Below, one piece after another: positions 13,312 through 26,363 of a stretch of DNA of 64,000 nt; within the stretch, counting starts at the first letter, position 1, and each line of letters begins with the position of its first letter. The notes under the pieces are model-generated. The model searched no databases. It worked only from the letters and a program-made list of their open reading frames with translations, and had not been told where the DNA came from. The DNA is taken from NCBI GenBank assembly GCA_019914945.1, contig CM034109.1, positions 10,408,479 to 10,472,478 on the forward strand, written 5' to 3'. Position numbers and translations under genes: made by a program. Source of the stretch: Typha latifolia. Taxonomy: Eukaryota; Streptophyta; Magnoliopsida; Poales; Typhaceae.

Positions 13312-14568
13312 TAAGGATGGAGTGCCCTCTCAATATAATCTTATTTGAAATGCTATTCTTCATGCCCTGTCCTGCCTGCCAGATGGATTCTCAAAGAGCT
13401 TGAGAACAAAGAGTTCGGCAGAATATAACCAGCAGGCAAGGCAACTGTAAATTATGCAATCAGGTCTAGTTGCAATAGTATGGAGTTTTTGTGTGACCAA
13501 TATAAGGAAAGTACGTGACAACCCACTGCAGATACTCAAAGAGTGAGTAGATATTTACAGAGCGAAAGGCACTATTGACAGTGCAATCGCAAGTCACTCT
13601 ATGTTATTTGACCAATATACCCTTGCTCTAGCCTTTAGCCTCTACACACTCCAATTTCTTTACAGGGTATTTTTGTCATTTGCCGCCAATTTATTTTGTA
13701 TACCACAACCAATCACAAATACATCCATATTGCTGATTGACGATTGATATGTTACATGAGCAACTTATTGTCTGGCTGTGCAGGTTTCTTGCTTCATTAT
13801 GTGCAGTTTCAGACATGGAAGATTCAATTATGGTGTGAGATTGAAGAATATGGATCTCTTCAAAATGTTCCATCCAGATTGTTCAGGCTTTTGAGTCGCG
13901 TTATATATTAGTTGCATGTTATAAAGTAAGTTATGATATGCTTTAAGGTTCACAAATGTAGTGACACTTTGGTATGCAGATTCTCATTGAAATGCCTGCT
14001 CCTTGACCATACCATCATATGCACTTGGTCAATGGTTAGTGTTGTTTCTGGTTGCCAGAGGAAAGCATCATATGTTATATTTTCAGCCTATTTAGGCTTT
14101 AACAGAATCAACAGCTCAAAGCTGTTTATGATATGTATACGGGACGCATCAATGAAATAACAAATATTTATGCAAATATGAGAATACCATTTTTTTTATT
14201 ATTATTGAGAAGTGCGATTAAATTTTTTTAAATTTTTTTTTATTATCTAATTTCTGCTCCAGTGTTGCTCGAAATGTGATAATTTTAATTCAAACTTGAT
14301 AGTAAATTTAGGCTCAAATTTATTTTTAATTTAAAGCTCGATCAGAGCTAGGCTCAATCAAGCTGGGCCCGGTTGCCCTCGTTACAGACCTGATTTTATA
14401 ATTCACCTACTAGTCTGTTGAATTAGATACGTTTGCACCACTGGAAAGAAACCCGCAGCATCACTGTCTCTGTCTCTGTCGTCCCGTTTACTCTCTTCCT
14501 CCCTCGTCTTTCTTGTCTTCACGAGCAATGTCCGCCAAATTCCAACCAAACTTGTCGCTCGTCTTACC
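13312..14568. other. RTEL1 3' UTR and upstream region of the DYW PPR gene
   Basis: No further coding region seen. The first part is probably RTEL1 3' UTR, with AATGAAATAA near 14153 as a possible poly(A) signal. From 14170 the DNA is AT-rich, then a GC-richer CT-rich leader precedes the PPR start codon. Confidence 0.55.
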
Positions 14569-14572
14569 ATGA
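14528..14572 (+). other. Overlapping upstream ORF (14 codons) before the PPR start
   Basis: An ATG at 14528 opens a 14-codon frame whose TGA (14570-14572) shares bases with the main start at 14569 (ATGA). If it lies in the leader, scanning ribosomes meet it first. Whether it is translated is not known. Confidence 0.5.
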
Positions 14573-17500
14573 ATCGTCGCCTCCAAATCTTGGGTTCCTC
14601 CAAGGTTCCATTTCAAATCTCAGACACCAGCCTCTCTTTCGCTTGCCCTCGTTTCCTTCCCCAAGAGCGCAAAACGACCAAAGCCCACTTCGAATCCCGT
14701 TTCTCTCCTCCTATCCCATTGGTGGAATTGCTATCCGAGCTTAAAACATCTCGTAATGTCCTCTCGAGTTCAAGATCCTCTAATATCTCCTCACAGCAAC
14801 CTTATCATTGCCGTGATTCAAATTACCATGATATCGTGGGCCGTTATATGGGTTGTGGCGGCCCTTATGCAGCTGAAAACCTCCATCTTGAGCTTGTCAA
14901 GAAAGGATTTGATTCTGACTTGTTTTTAACGAACAATTTGGTCAATTTATATGCTAAAGGTGGAAACCTGGAAGGTGCACAACAACTATTTGATCAAATG
15001 CCGGAGAAAAATGTGGTTTCTTGGACTTGCTTGATCACCGGTTACACTCAGAGAGGTTTTACGTATAAGTCTTTCTTGTTGTTCAGGTTGATGGTATCTT
15101 GTGGTTATCAGCCAACACAATTCACTTTTGGCATTGCCCTCAGGGCTTGCCAGGACTCTGGCGTGGACGGGCTGTGCTTTGCAACACAAATCCATGGACT
15201 AATTCTGAAAAGTCGGTTTGCTTTGGATAGCATGGTGTGCAATGCGCTGATAACGATGTATGGGTCTTGCTGCTTGGGTTCAGCCCACGAAGCTCAACGA
15301 GTGTTTGATACTACACAAGTTAGGAGTTCGATTACCTGGAATGCTATCATTTCTGTACACTCTAAGAAAGGGGATGCTTTTTCTACTTTTGAACTGTTCT
15401 CAGAAATGCAGCATGGTGATTCAGGGTTGAGTTCTAAACCGACGGAATATACCTTTGGTAGTTTGATTGCTGCGACTTGTTCCTCTTCAAGTTTATATCT
15501 TCTTGATCAAGTGTTTGCGATGGTCTCAAAGTCTGGCTTCTTGAGTGATCTTTACGTCGGCAGTGCTCTGGTTAGTGCATTTGCTAGATTTGGTATGCTT
15601 AACAAAGCTAGGAAGATCTTTCTAGGTATGGATGGGAGGAATGCTGTTTCTATGAATGGGTTGATGGTGGGCTTGGTCAAGCAGGGTCTTGGTGAAGAAG
15701 CAGTTGAGGTTTTCAAGGAAACAAAGGAGTCAGTTGTTGTAAATACCGATACTTATGTGGTATTGCTCAGTGCACTTGCTGAGTTCTCAGTAAAGGAAGA
15801 AGGTAGGAGAAAAGGGTGGGAAGTTCATGGGTTTGTGCTTAAAACTGGTTTAGTCAACTCTAATGTTGCTGTCGGCAATGGGTTGGTCAATATGTATGCC
15901 AAGTGTGGAGCCATTGATGATGCTTCTAAGGTTTTTGCGCTTATAGCCATGAGAGATCAAATCTCATGGAATACACTGATTGCTGGTCTTGATCAGAATT
16001 CTCACTGGGAAAAGGCATTGATGAATTACCGTATGATGATACAAAATGGTATCATGCCATCAAATTTCACAGCTATTAGTACCTTGAGTTCTTGTGCAAG
16101 CTTGAGACTTTTACCTTCAGGCATGCAGGTACATTGCGGTTCTATTAAGTTGGGACTTGATTTGGATGTTTCTGTTTCAAATGCCCTTGTGGCAATGTAT
16201 GGACAATGTGGTACTTTGCCCGAGTGCTGGAAAGTTTTCAATTCAATGTCTGAACGTGATCAGATTTCATGGAACTCAATGATAGGAGCACTGGCCACTT
16301 CGAAAGCATCTGTGGCTGAATCAACAGAGGTTTTCCTAGATATGATGCGAAATGGATGCAACCCAAATAGAGTGACATTCATAAACTTTCTTGCTGCTCT
16401 GTCTCCACTATCAGTTCTTGACTTGGTAATGCAAGTTCACGCTATGGTGCTCAAACTTGGAATTTCAGAGAACAATGCCATAGACAATGCCCTTATATCA
16501 TGTTATGCCAAATCGGGTGATATGGATTCATGTGAGTCTCTGTTCACTAAAATGTCTGATAGGAGAGATGATGTTTCTTGGAATTCTATGATTGCAGGAT
16601 ACATTCACAATGGGCTGTTGCAGAAAGCGATGGATTTTGTTTGGCTCATGATGCATAGTGGCCAGAAAATGGACTGCTTCACTTTTGCTACGGTTCTAAG
16701 TGCATGCGCCTCCATTGCAGCATTAGGACGAGGGATGGAAATACATGCTTTTGGAATAAGGTCATATTTGGAATCGGATGTTGTAGTGGAGAGTGCACTT
16801 GTTGATATGTATTCCAAGTGTGGAAGGATAGATTATGCTTCTAGAGTTTTCAGAATTATGAATATTAAAAATGAGTTCTCATGGAACTCTATGATTTCTG
16901 GTTACGCAAGACATGGACTCGCTGAGAAAGCTTTGGATATTTTCAAGGAAATGCAGAGTGCAGATCAGCACCCAGATCATGTCACCTTTGTTGGGGTGTT
17001 ATCTGCTTGTAGTCATGCTGGATTGGTGGAGAAGGGTTTAGACTATTTTGAGTTGATGGGGAACTATAGTTTACTTCCTCAGATGGAACATTATTCATGT
17101 GTTATTGATCTTCTAGGTCGAGCTGGCAAGCTGACTAAAATGGAAGAAGTAATCCAAAGAATGCCTGTGAGACCTAACATTCTAATATGGAGGACTGTGT
17201 TAGTTGCTTGTCGCCGACTAAAAGATGGTTTGAGGACAGATCTAGCTAAACAAGCATCCAAGATGCTTTTAGAATTAGAACCTCAGAATCCTGTAAATTA
17301 TGTTCTTATATCTAATTTGCACGCCTCCGCAGGGAGTTGGGAAGATGTGGCAAAAACCCGGGCTGCCATGAGGGGGGCCGCAATAAAGAAAGAAGCTGGT
17401 TGCAGCTGGGTCAACTTAAGTGATGGAGTTCATGTTTTTGTAGCTGGAGACAGATCACATCCGAATACTGAAGAAATTTACGCCAAGCTACAAGTTCTGA

Positions 17501-17799
17501 ATCAGAAGATGAAGGATGCTGGTTATGTTCCTCAGATAGAGTTTGCTTTATATGATCTTGAAGTGGAGAACAAAGAAGAGTTGTTGAGCTACCACAGCGA
17601 AAAGCTTGCAGTTGCATTTGTTCTCACCCGCACTTCAGCACTGCCTGTAAGGATCATGAAGAATCTTCGGATTTGTGGTGATTGCCACTCTGCATTCCGG
17701 TACATTTCGGAGATAATTGGACGACAAATAATTTTACGAGATTCTATCAGATTCCATCATTTTGAGAATGGAAAATGTTCGTGCGGGGACTACTGGTAA
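14569..17799 (+). CDS. MEF7: DYW-class pentatricopeptide repeat protein, MEF7/At5g09950-like
   Basis: Single uninterrupted frame of 1076 residues. The N-terminus is rich in S and R with few acidic residues, as in organelle targeting signals. A long PLS array follows, with many V-S-W-N and N-A-L/M-Y-x-K-C-G signatures. The E region leads to a complete C-terminal DYW deaminase domain (about 941-1076): AGYVPQ, HSEKLA with the catalytic H-x-E, CGDCH zinc ligands and the terminal CSCGDYW. The family carries out site-specific C-to-U editing of organelle transcripts; Arabidopsis MEF7 edits several mitochondrial sites. The assignment rests on overall architecture and recognised resemblance to At5g09950, so orthology is likely but unproven. 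It is longer than the roughly 1000 residues usual for that protein, mostly at the N-terminus. Intronless structure is normal for plant PPR genes. Confidence 0.85.
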   Translation: MNRRLQILGSSKVPFQISDTSLSFACPRFLPQERKTTKAHFESRFSPPIPLVELLSELKTSRNVLSSSRSSNISSQQPYHCRDSNYHDIVGRYMGCGGPYAAENLHLELVKKGFDSDLFLTNNLVNLYAKGGNLEGAQQLFDQMPEKNVVSWTCLITGYTQRGFTYKSFLLFRLMVSCGYQPTQFTFGIALRACQDSGVDGLCFATQIHGLILKSRFALDSMVCNALITMYGSCCLGSAHEAQRVFDTTQVRSSITWNAIISVHSKKGDAFSTFELFSEMQHGDSGLSSKPTEYTFGSLIAATCSSSSLYLLDQVFAMVSKSGFLSDLYVGSALVSAFARFGMLNKARKIFLGMDGRNAVSMNGLMVGLVKQGLGEEAVEVFKETKESVVVNTDTYVVLLSALAEFSVKEEGRRKGWEVHGFVLKTGLVNSNVAVGNGLVNMYAKCGAIDDASKVFALIAMRDQISWNTLIAGLDQNSHWEKALMNYRMMIQNGIMPSNFTAISTLSSCASLRLLPSGMQVHCGSIKLGLDLDVSVSNALVAMYGQCGTLPECWKVFNSMSERDQISWNSMIGALATSKASVAESTEVFLDMMRNGCNPNRVTFINFLAALSPLSVLDLVMQVHAMVLKLGISENNAIDNALISCYAKSGDMDSCESLFTKMSDRRDDVSWNSMIAGYIHNGLLQKAMDFVWLMMHSGQKMDCFTFATVLSACASIAALGRGMEIHAFGIRSYLESDVVVESALVDMYSKCGRIDYASRVFRIMNIKNEFSWNSMISGYARHGLAEKALDIFKEMQSADQHPDHVTFVGVLSACSHAGLVEKGLDYFELMGNYSLLPQMEHYSCVIDLLGRAGKLTKMEEVIQRMPVRPNILIWRTVLVACRRLKDGLRTDLAKQASKMLLELEPQNPVNYVLISNLHASAGSWEDVAKTRAAMRGAAIKKEAGCSWVNLSDGVHVFVAGDRSHPNTEEIYAKLQVLNQKMKDAGYVPQIEFALYDLEVENKEELLSYHSEKLAVAFVLTRTSALPVRIMKNLRICGDCHSAFRYISEIIGRQIILRDSIRFHHFENGKCSCGDYW

Positions 17800-19003
17800 G
17801 AGATTTGATCTGTGGTATCCAATTAAAAGGTGTGATATAGTTCATGGATGCTCAAAGTGAGAAACTGAGATTTCAGGTGCATTGAGTTATTCAGGGATTC
17901 TGTAACTTGGCTCCATGTGATTGTTGGCTTGTGCTAGTGAAGAAGTGGAATTCCTATTGGACAAAATTACAGCAGCAGAATATCTTGTAGAAATTGAGAT
18001 TATGGAGTGAATGAAGTTGTCCAAAGATTTTAAGCTTGCCGCATTTGCTCAACAAAGAAGTAGAATCAGTATTGGACAAAGTTAAAGCAAAAGAATCTCG
18101 TAATCACTATCCATATGGACCCATTGTTGGTGCTGGAGTAATATTCAGTTCTTTAATCCAACTCCAAAACTAGAAGCCCGGGAAATAGTTAAACTATAAT
18201 TCCTTAAATCTGGTTCTGTTGGCTTGCCGGAAAATTTTCAGACAAAGATGGAGAAGACTAGATAATGCAGAAGGGTAACAAGCGGAGAAATGTACCTAAT
18301 CATCAGCACCCCTGGAACAACATCAACCATGCGCTGTTGAACTGAAGATCAAACTTTAATTTCTTTAAGCAGCTTTGTTGTAGGTTTCTGACTTGATCAC
18401 AAGAACTAGGAGGATATGAGTCAGCCGTCGGAGAAATGTTGCACCTTTTCTGCGATTGCACCTCTGGATTGTTAATTCTTCATCATTATACATACACATG
18501 AAATTTTCGGGACATTAGAATGTTCATTCTCCAAATAAAAATACAGTTCTACCAAAACATTAGGCATTTCGATCTCATCACTGGTGGTGCTTCCTATTTG
18601 TGGTGTCAATTGCTATCATGCATTAGTTTGTATTCTGACAGGAGAATCCACTTTCTGATTCCTTTCTTTAATACCAACTAAAGGAATATGATTTGTCGAG
18701 AACTTAATAATGAATAAATGAGCAGTTATATTTTATAAAGTTCTATAAATGAGTTACAAACTTGTGTCACTTTTTCCTTCTGATTCCAAACATCTAACTT
18801 TCCACTTTATAAAGGATATGAAGTAAAAGAAAGCAACTGTTTCTACACTTTGCCATGAAGCGATTATTAGAAACGTAGAACAAATATTTATACAGCTAAC
18901 TCAAACGCACTTGATTCATAGTTCAGCAACTGGCACATCAATACAGCTGAAGAATATGTACTGCAACATCAAACTGGCTTCCCTTATCGAGTTTACGACA
19001 AAA
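17800..19003. other. Convergent intergenic region (PPR 3' end / ALDH 3' end)
   Basis: Two convergent genes end here. AAATAAAAA near 18534 could serve as a poly(A) signal for the PPR transcript. No further coding region, RNA gene or mobile element was recognised. Confidence 0.5.
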
Positions 19004-22000
19004 TCACAGCCAAGGTGAAGAGTAGATGGGGGTGATCACAGACTTGACTTGAAGGTACTTCTCCATAGCATCCAATCCTTGGTCCCTTCCAAATCCACTC
19101 ATCTTATATCCACCAAATGGGCAATCTGGATCGAAAGCAAAGTAACAATTGACCCAAATAGTGCCAGCTCGAATCGATCGTGAGACTCTGTTTGCTATGT
19201 TCAAATCCTTTGTGATGATTCCAGCTGCTAGACCATACCTTGTGCAGTTTGCTCTTTCTATTGCTTCTTCAATTGTTCTGGATAAAGATTATTTGAGATT
19301 ATATAAGCAACTTATGAATGCTGCACATTAAACTACATAGATATTTGACAGTCAGATGCAACTTTTTCAGCAATCTCTTCAAATGAAGTGAAAAAAAGGC
19401 TTACTTAAACTTCATAAGGGACATCACAGGCCCAAATATCTCATCTTGTGCAATCAGCATATCCTCCTGGCAGCATTATTGAGTGTTGTTAAGCATACTA
19501 GTAGAAAATTAAATTTGCAGGAATATATCATGTATACATACCAGTAGATGAAAAATAAAAATGTAGTAGAGCTGTAAGTGATCTTTCTCTCTAATTACCT
19601 TTACATCAGCAAAGATAGTAGGCTCAATGTAGTAACCTTTCTCGCGGCAGGGTTTTCCTCCTGTTAGTAGGGTAGCTCCCTCTCTTTTCCCATGCTCAAT
19701 ATATCTAAGAACTCTTTCAAATTGCGTCTTATTAACCTTCAGATGAAGGGGGAAAAATTAGTAAGATGAAGACAATTTTCGAAGAGTTCAAGGTTAGAAG
19801 TGTACAAGTAGATCTAATAAATGTCCAAGTAAAACTATCTAATAAACTCAATTAATTATGAAGCATCTTTTATTTTTATTTTTTTCGTTTAGGTTCATTT
19901 AAAACTCGTCAACAAGTAGAATGGAAGAGATGATTAATTACCTGAGGACCTTGCTGAACTTGGGGATCAAAAGGGTCTCCAACCACCCAACTTTTGGCAC
20001 TCGCCACAGCTTTCTTCACAAATTCATCATAAATTCCCTCTTGAACATAAACACGAGAACCCGCTACGCAAATCTCTCCCTGAATATCCCCACAACCATC
20101 AAACTTTTTTTTTTAAAAACTCATAGATAATCAAAAATAAAAACTTAAGTTGTTAGATAACAGACTAATAATTTATATCTGTCTTTAAGAAAATTATTCT
20201 GCTTGGCGTTTTACCTTGTTAAAGAAAATAGCTAACCGCGCGAGATTAACAGCCATGTCAACATCTGCGTCGTCGAAAATAATGAGAGGAGATTTTCCTC
20301 CAAGTTCAAGTGAGACAGTCTTCAGATTGCTCTTCGCTGCGGCCTCCATTATTAGGCGTCCCACTTCAGGAGACCCAGTAAAACTTATCTGAGAGCAACA
20401 AACAAGAAGGTACATAGAATGAATTTTGAGAACTAAACAAGTGAAACAAACTCTAGTAGGTATTCAAACTTTACTTTGTCTACATCCATGTGAGAGGAAA
20501 GGGCAGCTCCTGCAGTGGACCCAAATCCATTGACAACATTGAGCACTCCATCTGGAATACCAGCCTGCAGCATGAAATTAAAATAATGGAAAGTTTACCA
20601 CTCAGTCTTTTGCTTTCATTATTATTAACACTCTACCCTACTACAAGTATTTATTATTTGACCTCCTCTTTTAATTTGCCTTGTTGTCCTCTCCCATAGA
20701 CAATTTTATCTGAGAGGTATTTTAATTAAAATTTTTTTAACTCAGGATAATTTTGAGGATAAAAGCAAAGGAAAGGAGGTGTCAGAATGACAAGAGTTAT
20801 ACCTGCTTAGCCAAATGAGCATAGAATAGGGCGGAGAGCGGCGTCTGCTCCGCCGGCTTAACGATCATGGTGCAGCCGGCGGCGAGGGCCGGGCTGACCT
20901 TCAAGAAGAACATGGTGCTCGGATAATTCCATGGAATGATGTGGCCAACTACACCAATCGGCTCTTTTAGACTGTATCCTTGGTACTCTCCTGCAACCTT
21001 CAGTGTATTCCCGTGTATCTTATCCGCTGCGCCGGCGTAGTATCGTAGCAGATGTATGCAACTGGGGATGTCAACGATCTTTCCCATGGTGAGCAGTTTC
21101 CCTGCATCTATGCTGTCCAATGCTGCTAGCTCTTCTATGTGTTCTTCGATCAGGTCTGCAAATTTCATCATCAACCTTCCTCTCTCCTGATCATCCACTC
21201 AACCAATTAATAGCTAAATAAATTAAGAAATGAATCATAAAATCGCGAAACAGTGAACATATATAATAATAGAAAATGAGAGCTCAGTGAAAGGACGAAG
21301 AGATCGGATCATACGTACGTATCCAGACATCCTTGGCCATTTTCCATGGTCAAAAGCTTCTCTCGCCGCTTTCACGGCTAAGTTCACATCCTCCACGTCT
21401 CCCTCTGCCATTTTAGCTATCACCTCACCACTCCTTGGATCTATCGTCTCAAACGTCTTCCCTATAAAATTCCAAGAAAAAGAAAATTAAATAACCATCC
21501 TTAATCACTACAATTTTGATCTCTATTGATTTTAATTTTTAGTAGAATAAAAACATACAATTTATTTATTATATTATCTAAAAGGGTTTTTCTAATGTAT
21601 ACCATTTCAAATTTCATATTTAAGATACTCTTGTTCCAGAGCAATATGTGCAAAAAATATTTAAAATATAGGTATCTATACCAAAAGAGAAAGAAAAATT
21701 GAAGGATTAAAAAATAAAAAAAAAAGACTATAGTGCTTTGAGATGTATAAATATAAATATCAACTTTAGAGAAATATATACATAAAATATGGCAGTGTGT
21801 GACCTTTGTGAACAAAGATTGCTACGTCCTAACTAATTCACCCAGAATGTAAAGTTTTAATTGCTGTCGCTCGTCATGGACAAAGACTTAGTTCATTGAC
21901 GTGATTTCAAACTTTTGGAAAGAGGGATAGGTCCCTTGGATTGCAAGACTTGTCTTGATTTTGTCCTTAGAATACAACAACTAAAATATTGTTGACAATA

Positions 22001-23691
22001 AGATGGATGTCTCCTACTTGATCTCTATCTCTTCCTCTTGAAATTTATGGTACTAAATGCAGGATTAGTTGGTACCTAAATCTATGCGTTTAATTGTCTG
22101 ATACCCACCATTGAAAGTGCATCCAATTTCATTAAAAGCACCCCCATTAAAATATATCCTAAGTTTTAATTTTTATTATTATCATATATACACTTACATT
22201 TTGTTTTTAAATTTTTTAATACCTCATAAATGCTTTCACATTAGTTTTCTTAACTATAGACGTAAACTAAGTTGACTATCTAGAATAAGTTTTTTTTATT
22301 TTTATGTCAAGGTAAAAATAAAAGGGAAATCATATCTTAAAGTCAAATGATAGGTATTTAGGCATTATAAATTTTTATTGTTAGGTTAAAATTAATTCTA
22401 GAAAAAAAATTATATATGAGAGCTGAATGATAAATATCTATATAATAAAATATGAATAATGACAGCTCTAAAATGTAGAGTGTTTTTAATAAATTTATCA
22501 TAAACTGACAAGATTATGGATCTTGGGACAGTAAAGTGTCATTAAACAACTATCTTAAAAGATTTTCTAATCATATTAAAATATATAGAGAGAGAAGTTT
22601 TCTTTCACGAATATTAGAGCTTAAATCAAAGATATTCTATTCAAGCCATAAACCACCCACACCATCAACATCTTCAAAAGTATATATTTATATATATATC
22701 AGCCATAATATTGCTGATAGTTTTTTATGTAACTTAAAATCGAACACAACTTCCGAGGGAGAAACTTATGGACATAATATATACATAGATAAATATTTTT
22801 ATCAGTTCAATATTTTAGGATCAGATAAAAATACTAAATTATTTAGAAATAAAATACTAATTAGTTTAGCATTTTTATTAAGACTGCGATAAATTAGATC
22901 CTATTAATAATAAGTTTAAGGAGTACTATTTTGGTAAGAAAAAATTAGAACAGTATTAATTTGTTAAAAGCTCCTGTAACTTAAAAGTCAAAACACAATT
23001 TCCCAGGAGAAAGTTACAGACATAATATATACACACGGCGACAACGTGAGGAAAAGAAAACAAAGAAGATAAGACTTCTCTAGAAGGGAAATCTACATAT
23101 ATAAATTATTAAGGAGTTGGGAGTCAACGCAACAATGTAAGAATTAAGCAAGAAGAGGGCAAATCTAGATTTGTCTTTGAGAAGATTATCACTCAACTAA
23201 TTGAATTACTCATGATATTGTGAACAAATTAAGTATCAAACTTTGTGTTCATCATCAGAGTCTATCAGACAGAGAATATTGATGTTATTTTGGACTTGGT
23301 TTTACTTCTTCTACTTCTACTTGTTTATTATAGATTATATAGATTATAGATTATAGTTCATTTCCTATGATCTAGAAAACAATACAAGTATGAAAATATA
23401 AATTTTTTCAAAATAAATATATAATATAGAAAACTAGTTAATCTAAAACTGCTATGATAACATACTAGAAAATTGGTTAATCTAAAAGTTTAAATTATTA
23501 AAAAAATAAAAGAGAATAAATAGGGAGGATTTATTCTTTGTATTATATAATTTAGAGAAGAAAGAAGAAGAAGAAAAAAAAAAAGTACCAGAGAAGGAAT
23601 CCACGAACTGGCCATTGATGAATAGCTTGGTGAACTTTATCTCCGGTATTGTGAAGCTATCCTTGGAGCTGCCGTTGCTATGGTTAGCCAT
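19004..23691 (-). CDS. ALDH2C4: Cytosolic aldehyde dehydrogenase, ALDH2C4/REF1-like
   Basis: Nine exons on the minus strand: 23691-23589, 21461-21319, 21186-20803, 20564-20475, 20388-20215, 20079-19942, 19736-19599, 19466-19405, 19277-19004. They join in frame to 501 residues, the usual ALDH2C length. Catalytic residues fall at the classical ALDH numbers: Asn169 in IIPWNYP, Glu268 in LELGGK and Cys302 in GEICVAG. NAD-binding FTGSPEVG is at 243-250. The N-terminus (MANHSNG) has no evident transit peptide, which points to the cytosol. GEICVA is typical of the 2C subgroup. Arabidopsis REF1/ALDH2C4 oxidises coniferaldehyde and sinapaldehyde to ferulate and sinapate. Substrate here is inferred from family. 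Intron 1 is long (2.1 kb) and AT-rich; the other introns are 77-232 bp. Upstream in-frame ATG at 23733 exists but the 23691 start matches the family. Confidence 0.92.
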
Positions 23692-26363
23692 TGAGAGAAG
23701 AATAAGAGGCCGGATAAAGTTATTCCCCCTCAAAAGTTATCCCTCCCTTTATCTTCTTTCCTACCTTCTCTCTTTCTCTCTCTCTCTTTTGGAGGTTTTG
23801 GAGGAGGCAAAAGGGGTGGTTTCTTGGGCTTTTATGGAGTTCGTTTCGTGCTTCCCAAATATTTTATTTATTTATTTATTAAAATAAGTTTCTTTCATTT
23901 CCAATTAGAATCAATAAAAAAAGTCAACACCCTTACACGTCTCATTCATACAATGCCGTAGAGTTCCTCTTATATTTTAGAATCGTATAACGACATAGAG
24001 TTCATTAGTCTTGTTAACTTTTATTTGTATTATTTTGGTTTTATGTGATTTAAAATTAATATATAAATTTTTTTTAATCCAAACTTAATACCGAAAATGT
24101 AATCAAATTAAAATTATTATGAGAAGTAATTTTCCCGCAATAATAAATATTAAGATGTCTAAACTACCCCTTCTTTTTTATTAAATTTACTCGTTGTATC
24201 TTATTCTTTAAATATAAAATATTATGCAGTTTCAACCTCTTCTTTTTCTATTCAAAATTACACGCTTTAAATCTTAGTTATTATTTAACAATCACAATCC
24301 ATCTCTCTTTAAAAATATGATAATGAAATTAAAATTTTTTATCATCTTAAATAATATTAGAGGTATTTATATTTTTTATATTAATAAGTTTGGATGGTAA
24401 TAATTTTATGAGTATAAAATTACTGAGGGCAAAGTAATACAAATGAAAGTTTAAAAAAATAATTTAATTTTAAGCATAATTACAGTAGAGTAATTGGCCC
24501 GCCTATAGTTAAACAATCTTCAAAGATATCAATTATATCATCGATCTTCACGTCTTTCACTATGTTTTGGGGAATAGTATATGATTGCAATGGAATAAAT
24601 TTTATTCCCAATTTTAATGCCATAATATCTAAGAATATGGAAGAGAATGTTCGATATAGTTAATTTTAAATATTTGGTAATCAAATCCTCCATTTTGTTT
24701 AGTTTCTTTCCTTTTTCTTAATAACGAAATTTGTGCAATAAGATGACAATGTACGTGTAATTTTACATAATAACCCTCATTTTACTAAAATTTTAATTGG
24801 AGGGGCCTTTCAGCTGCTTATGATTAGAAATCGAATTCTAAGTCACATGTTTCTTGGAAATCGTGTCATTTGAACTTATTATAAATTTTAGGAATAATTT
24901 TATTTAGGTCTCTAAATTATTATTATTTTTTTAAAATTTTTCTTTTACCACATGAAGTCCTGATTCGAAAAGTTTTTTTAATTTAGAGGTCCATATAATT
25001 TTTTCTTTCTTAATTATACATGAATATTTCTTTTTGTTTAGCTGAGTATGTGGGTAATAAAAAAATTAGAGAATATATTTATAAAACAGTGGTAGTTAGG
25101 GGTCTAAGTTGAGTTGTCACATAATTTTAAATCCATTTGTCTCCAAATTCATTATTCTAATGTCTGCATCATTATGCTTAGATGATAAAGAGAAGCAGTA
25201 TAAGCTTACAAATGGATTAGTAAAGTAATTAGGTTTGACACTTGGAATATTTCTATTTTTTAGAGATCATAGAATCATTACATGTATGATTGTCCACGTG
25301 ATTTTAAGAGAAATAAATTTTTTAAAAAAAATTTTTTGTTGAAAGGTTGCTTAAATTGTTATTCAAAGTAACTAAGATGACAAACTATAATGTACAACAT
25401 CAATGACATTAAAAAAGAATATTTCAGGACATAATGCAATCCTCCATTTATAATAAATGTTCGGCTGATGATGGCATTAACAATGCTTCCAAGAAAAGAT
25501 TGACTATATATTATTTTAGTAGTGTCACATTGTGATATTTTTTTCTAATAAATATTTCTCAAACCTTATACTTCTGTTATTAGTCTTATTTTATTTGAGA
25601 TATTATTGTCAAGCAACACCTAGGCTTGTGTGGTCGGCTAATCTAACCTATGAATTTAATGGAATCTATCAATTATCTTCTCATATAGTCAAATCTCCCC
25701 CCCATCTCATCTCTTCCTTGACTCTAACAGTCATTTTATTTGCAAATATTTACATTTCTAAGCAACTATATATGTGATGGCCATTTCTCAGTATATGGTG
25801 TAAGAGCCCCTTTCTTACAACTAGATTATGATTCCAATCACATGTTAGTTTGACATTTTAATCAGAAATAAGAAATAAATATTTAGTCCTTCTAATGATT
25901 ACATTAGAAGTATGGTTGTTTGTAATGACAGGAATCTTCTATAATTTATGCATTTACATGTCAGAATGACTATCAAATTAGGGATAAAGAAATAAAGATT
26001 ACCTGGTTATATTGTTCTGCTTAAGATAATGAGAAGCTTGTACAACAAACACTGATAACCATCCATAATTTTAGTAAAAATCACATAATCCAAACACCAA
26101 ATCAGCAGATGATCAAATTGCAACATGACATGGAGAATGGAACCATTCTTCACATGTCTAACTGCCTTCCGAGTAACTTACTTGTTCACACATCAACAAT
26201 AAAACTAATTTACGATACAATACATGGGAAACAGCATATATTATTAATGCCATCATCACAAGGATTGCTTAGTTTACAGAAACTTTTGGCAAATAAATGG
26301 TCAAAGGTTTCCCAACTCGTGTTAGTAGCCTTCTGCTCAGAAGATTTGGAATTTGCATAATGC
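23692..26363. other. AT-rich intergenic region upstream of ALDH and downstream of AFC3
   Basis: No gene recognised. A short CT-rich stretch near 23761-23790 and a TTTA run near 23860-23880 lie in the ALDH promoter side. At about 24904-24999 a short inverted repeat (AGGTCTCTAAATTA against TAATTTAGAGGTCC) could be a small MITE remnant. The remainder is low-complexity AT-rich DNA with short, unsupported open frames. Confidence 0.5.
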
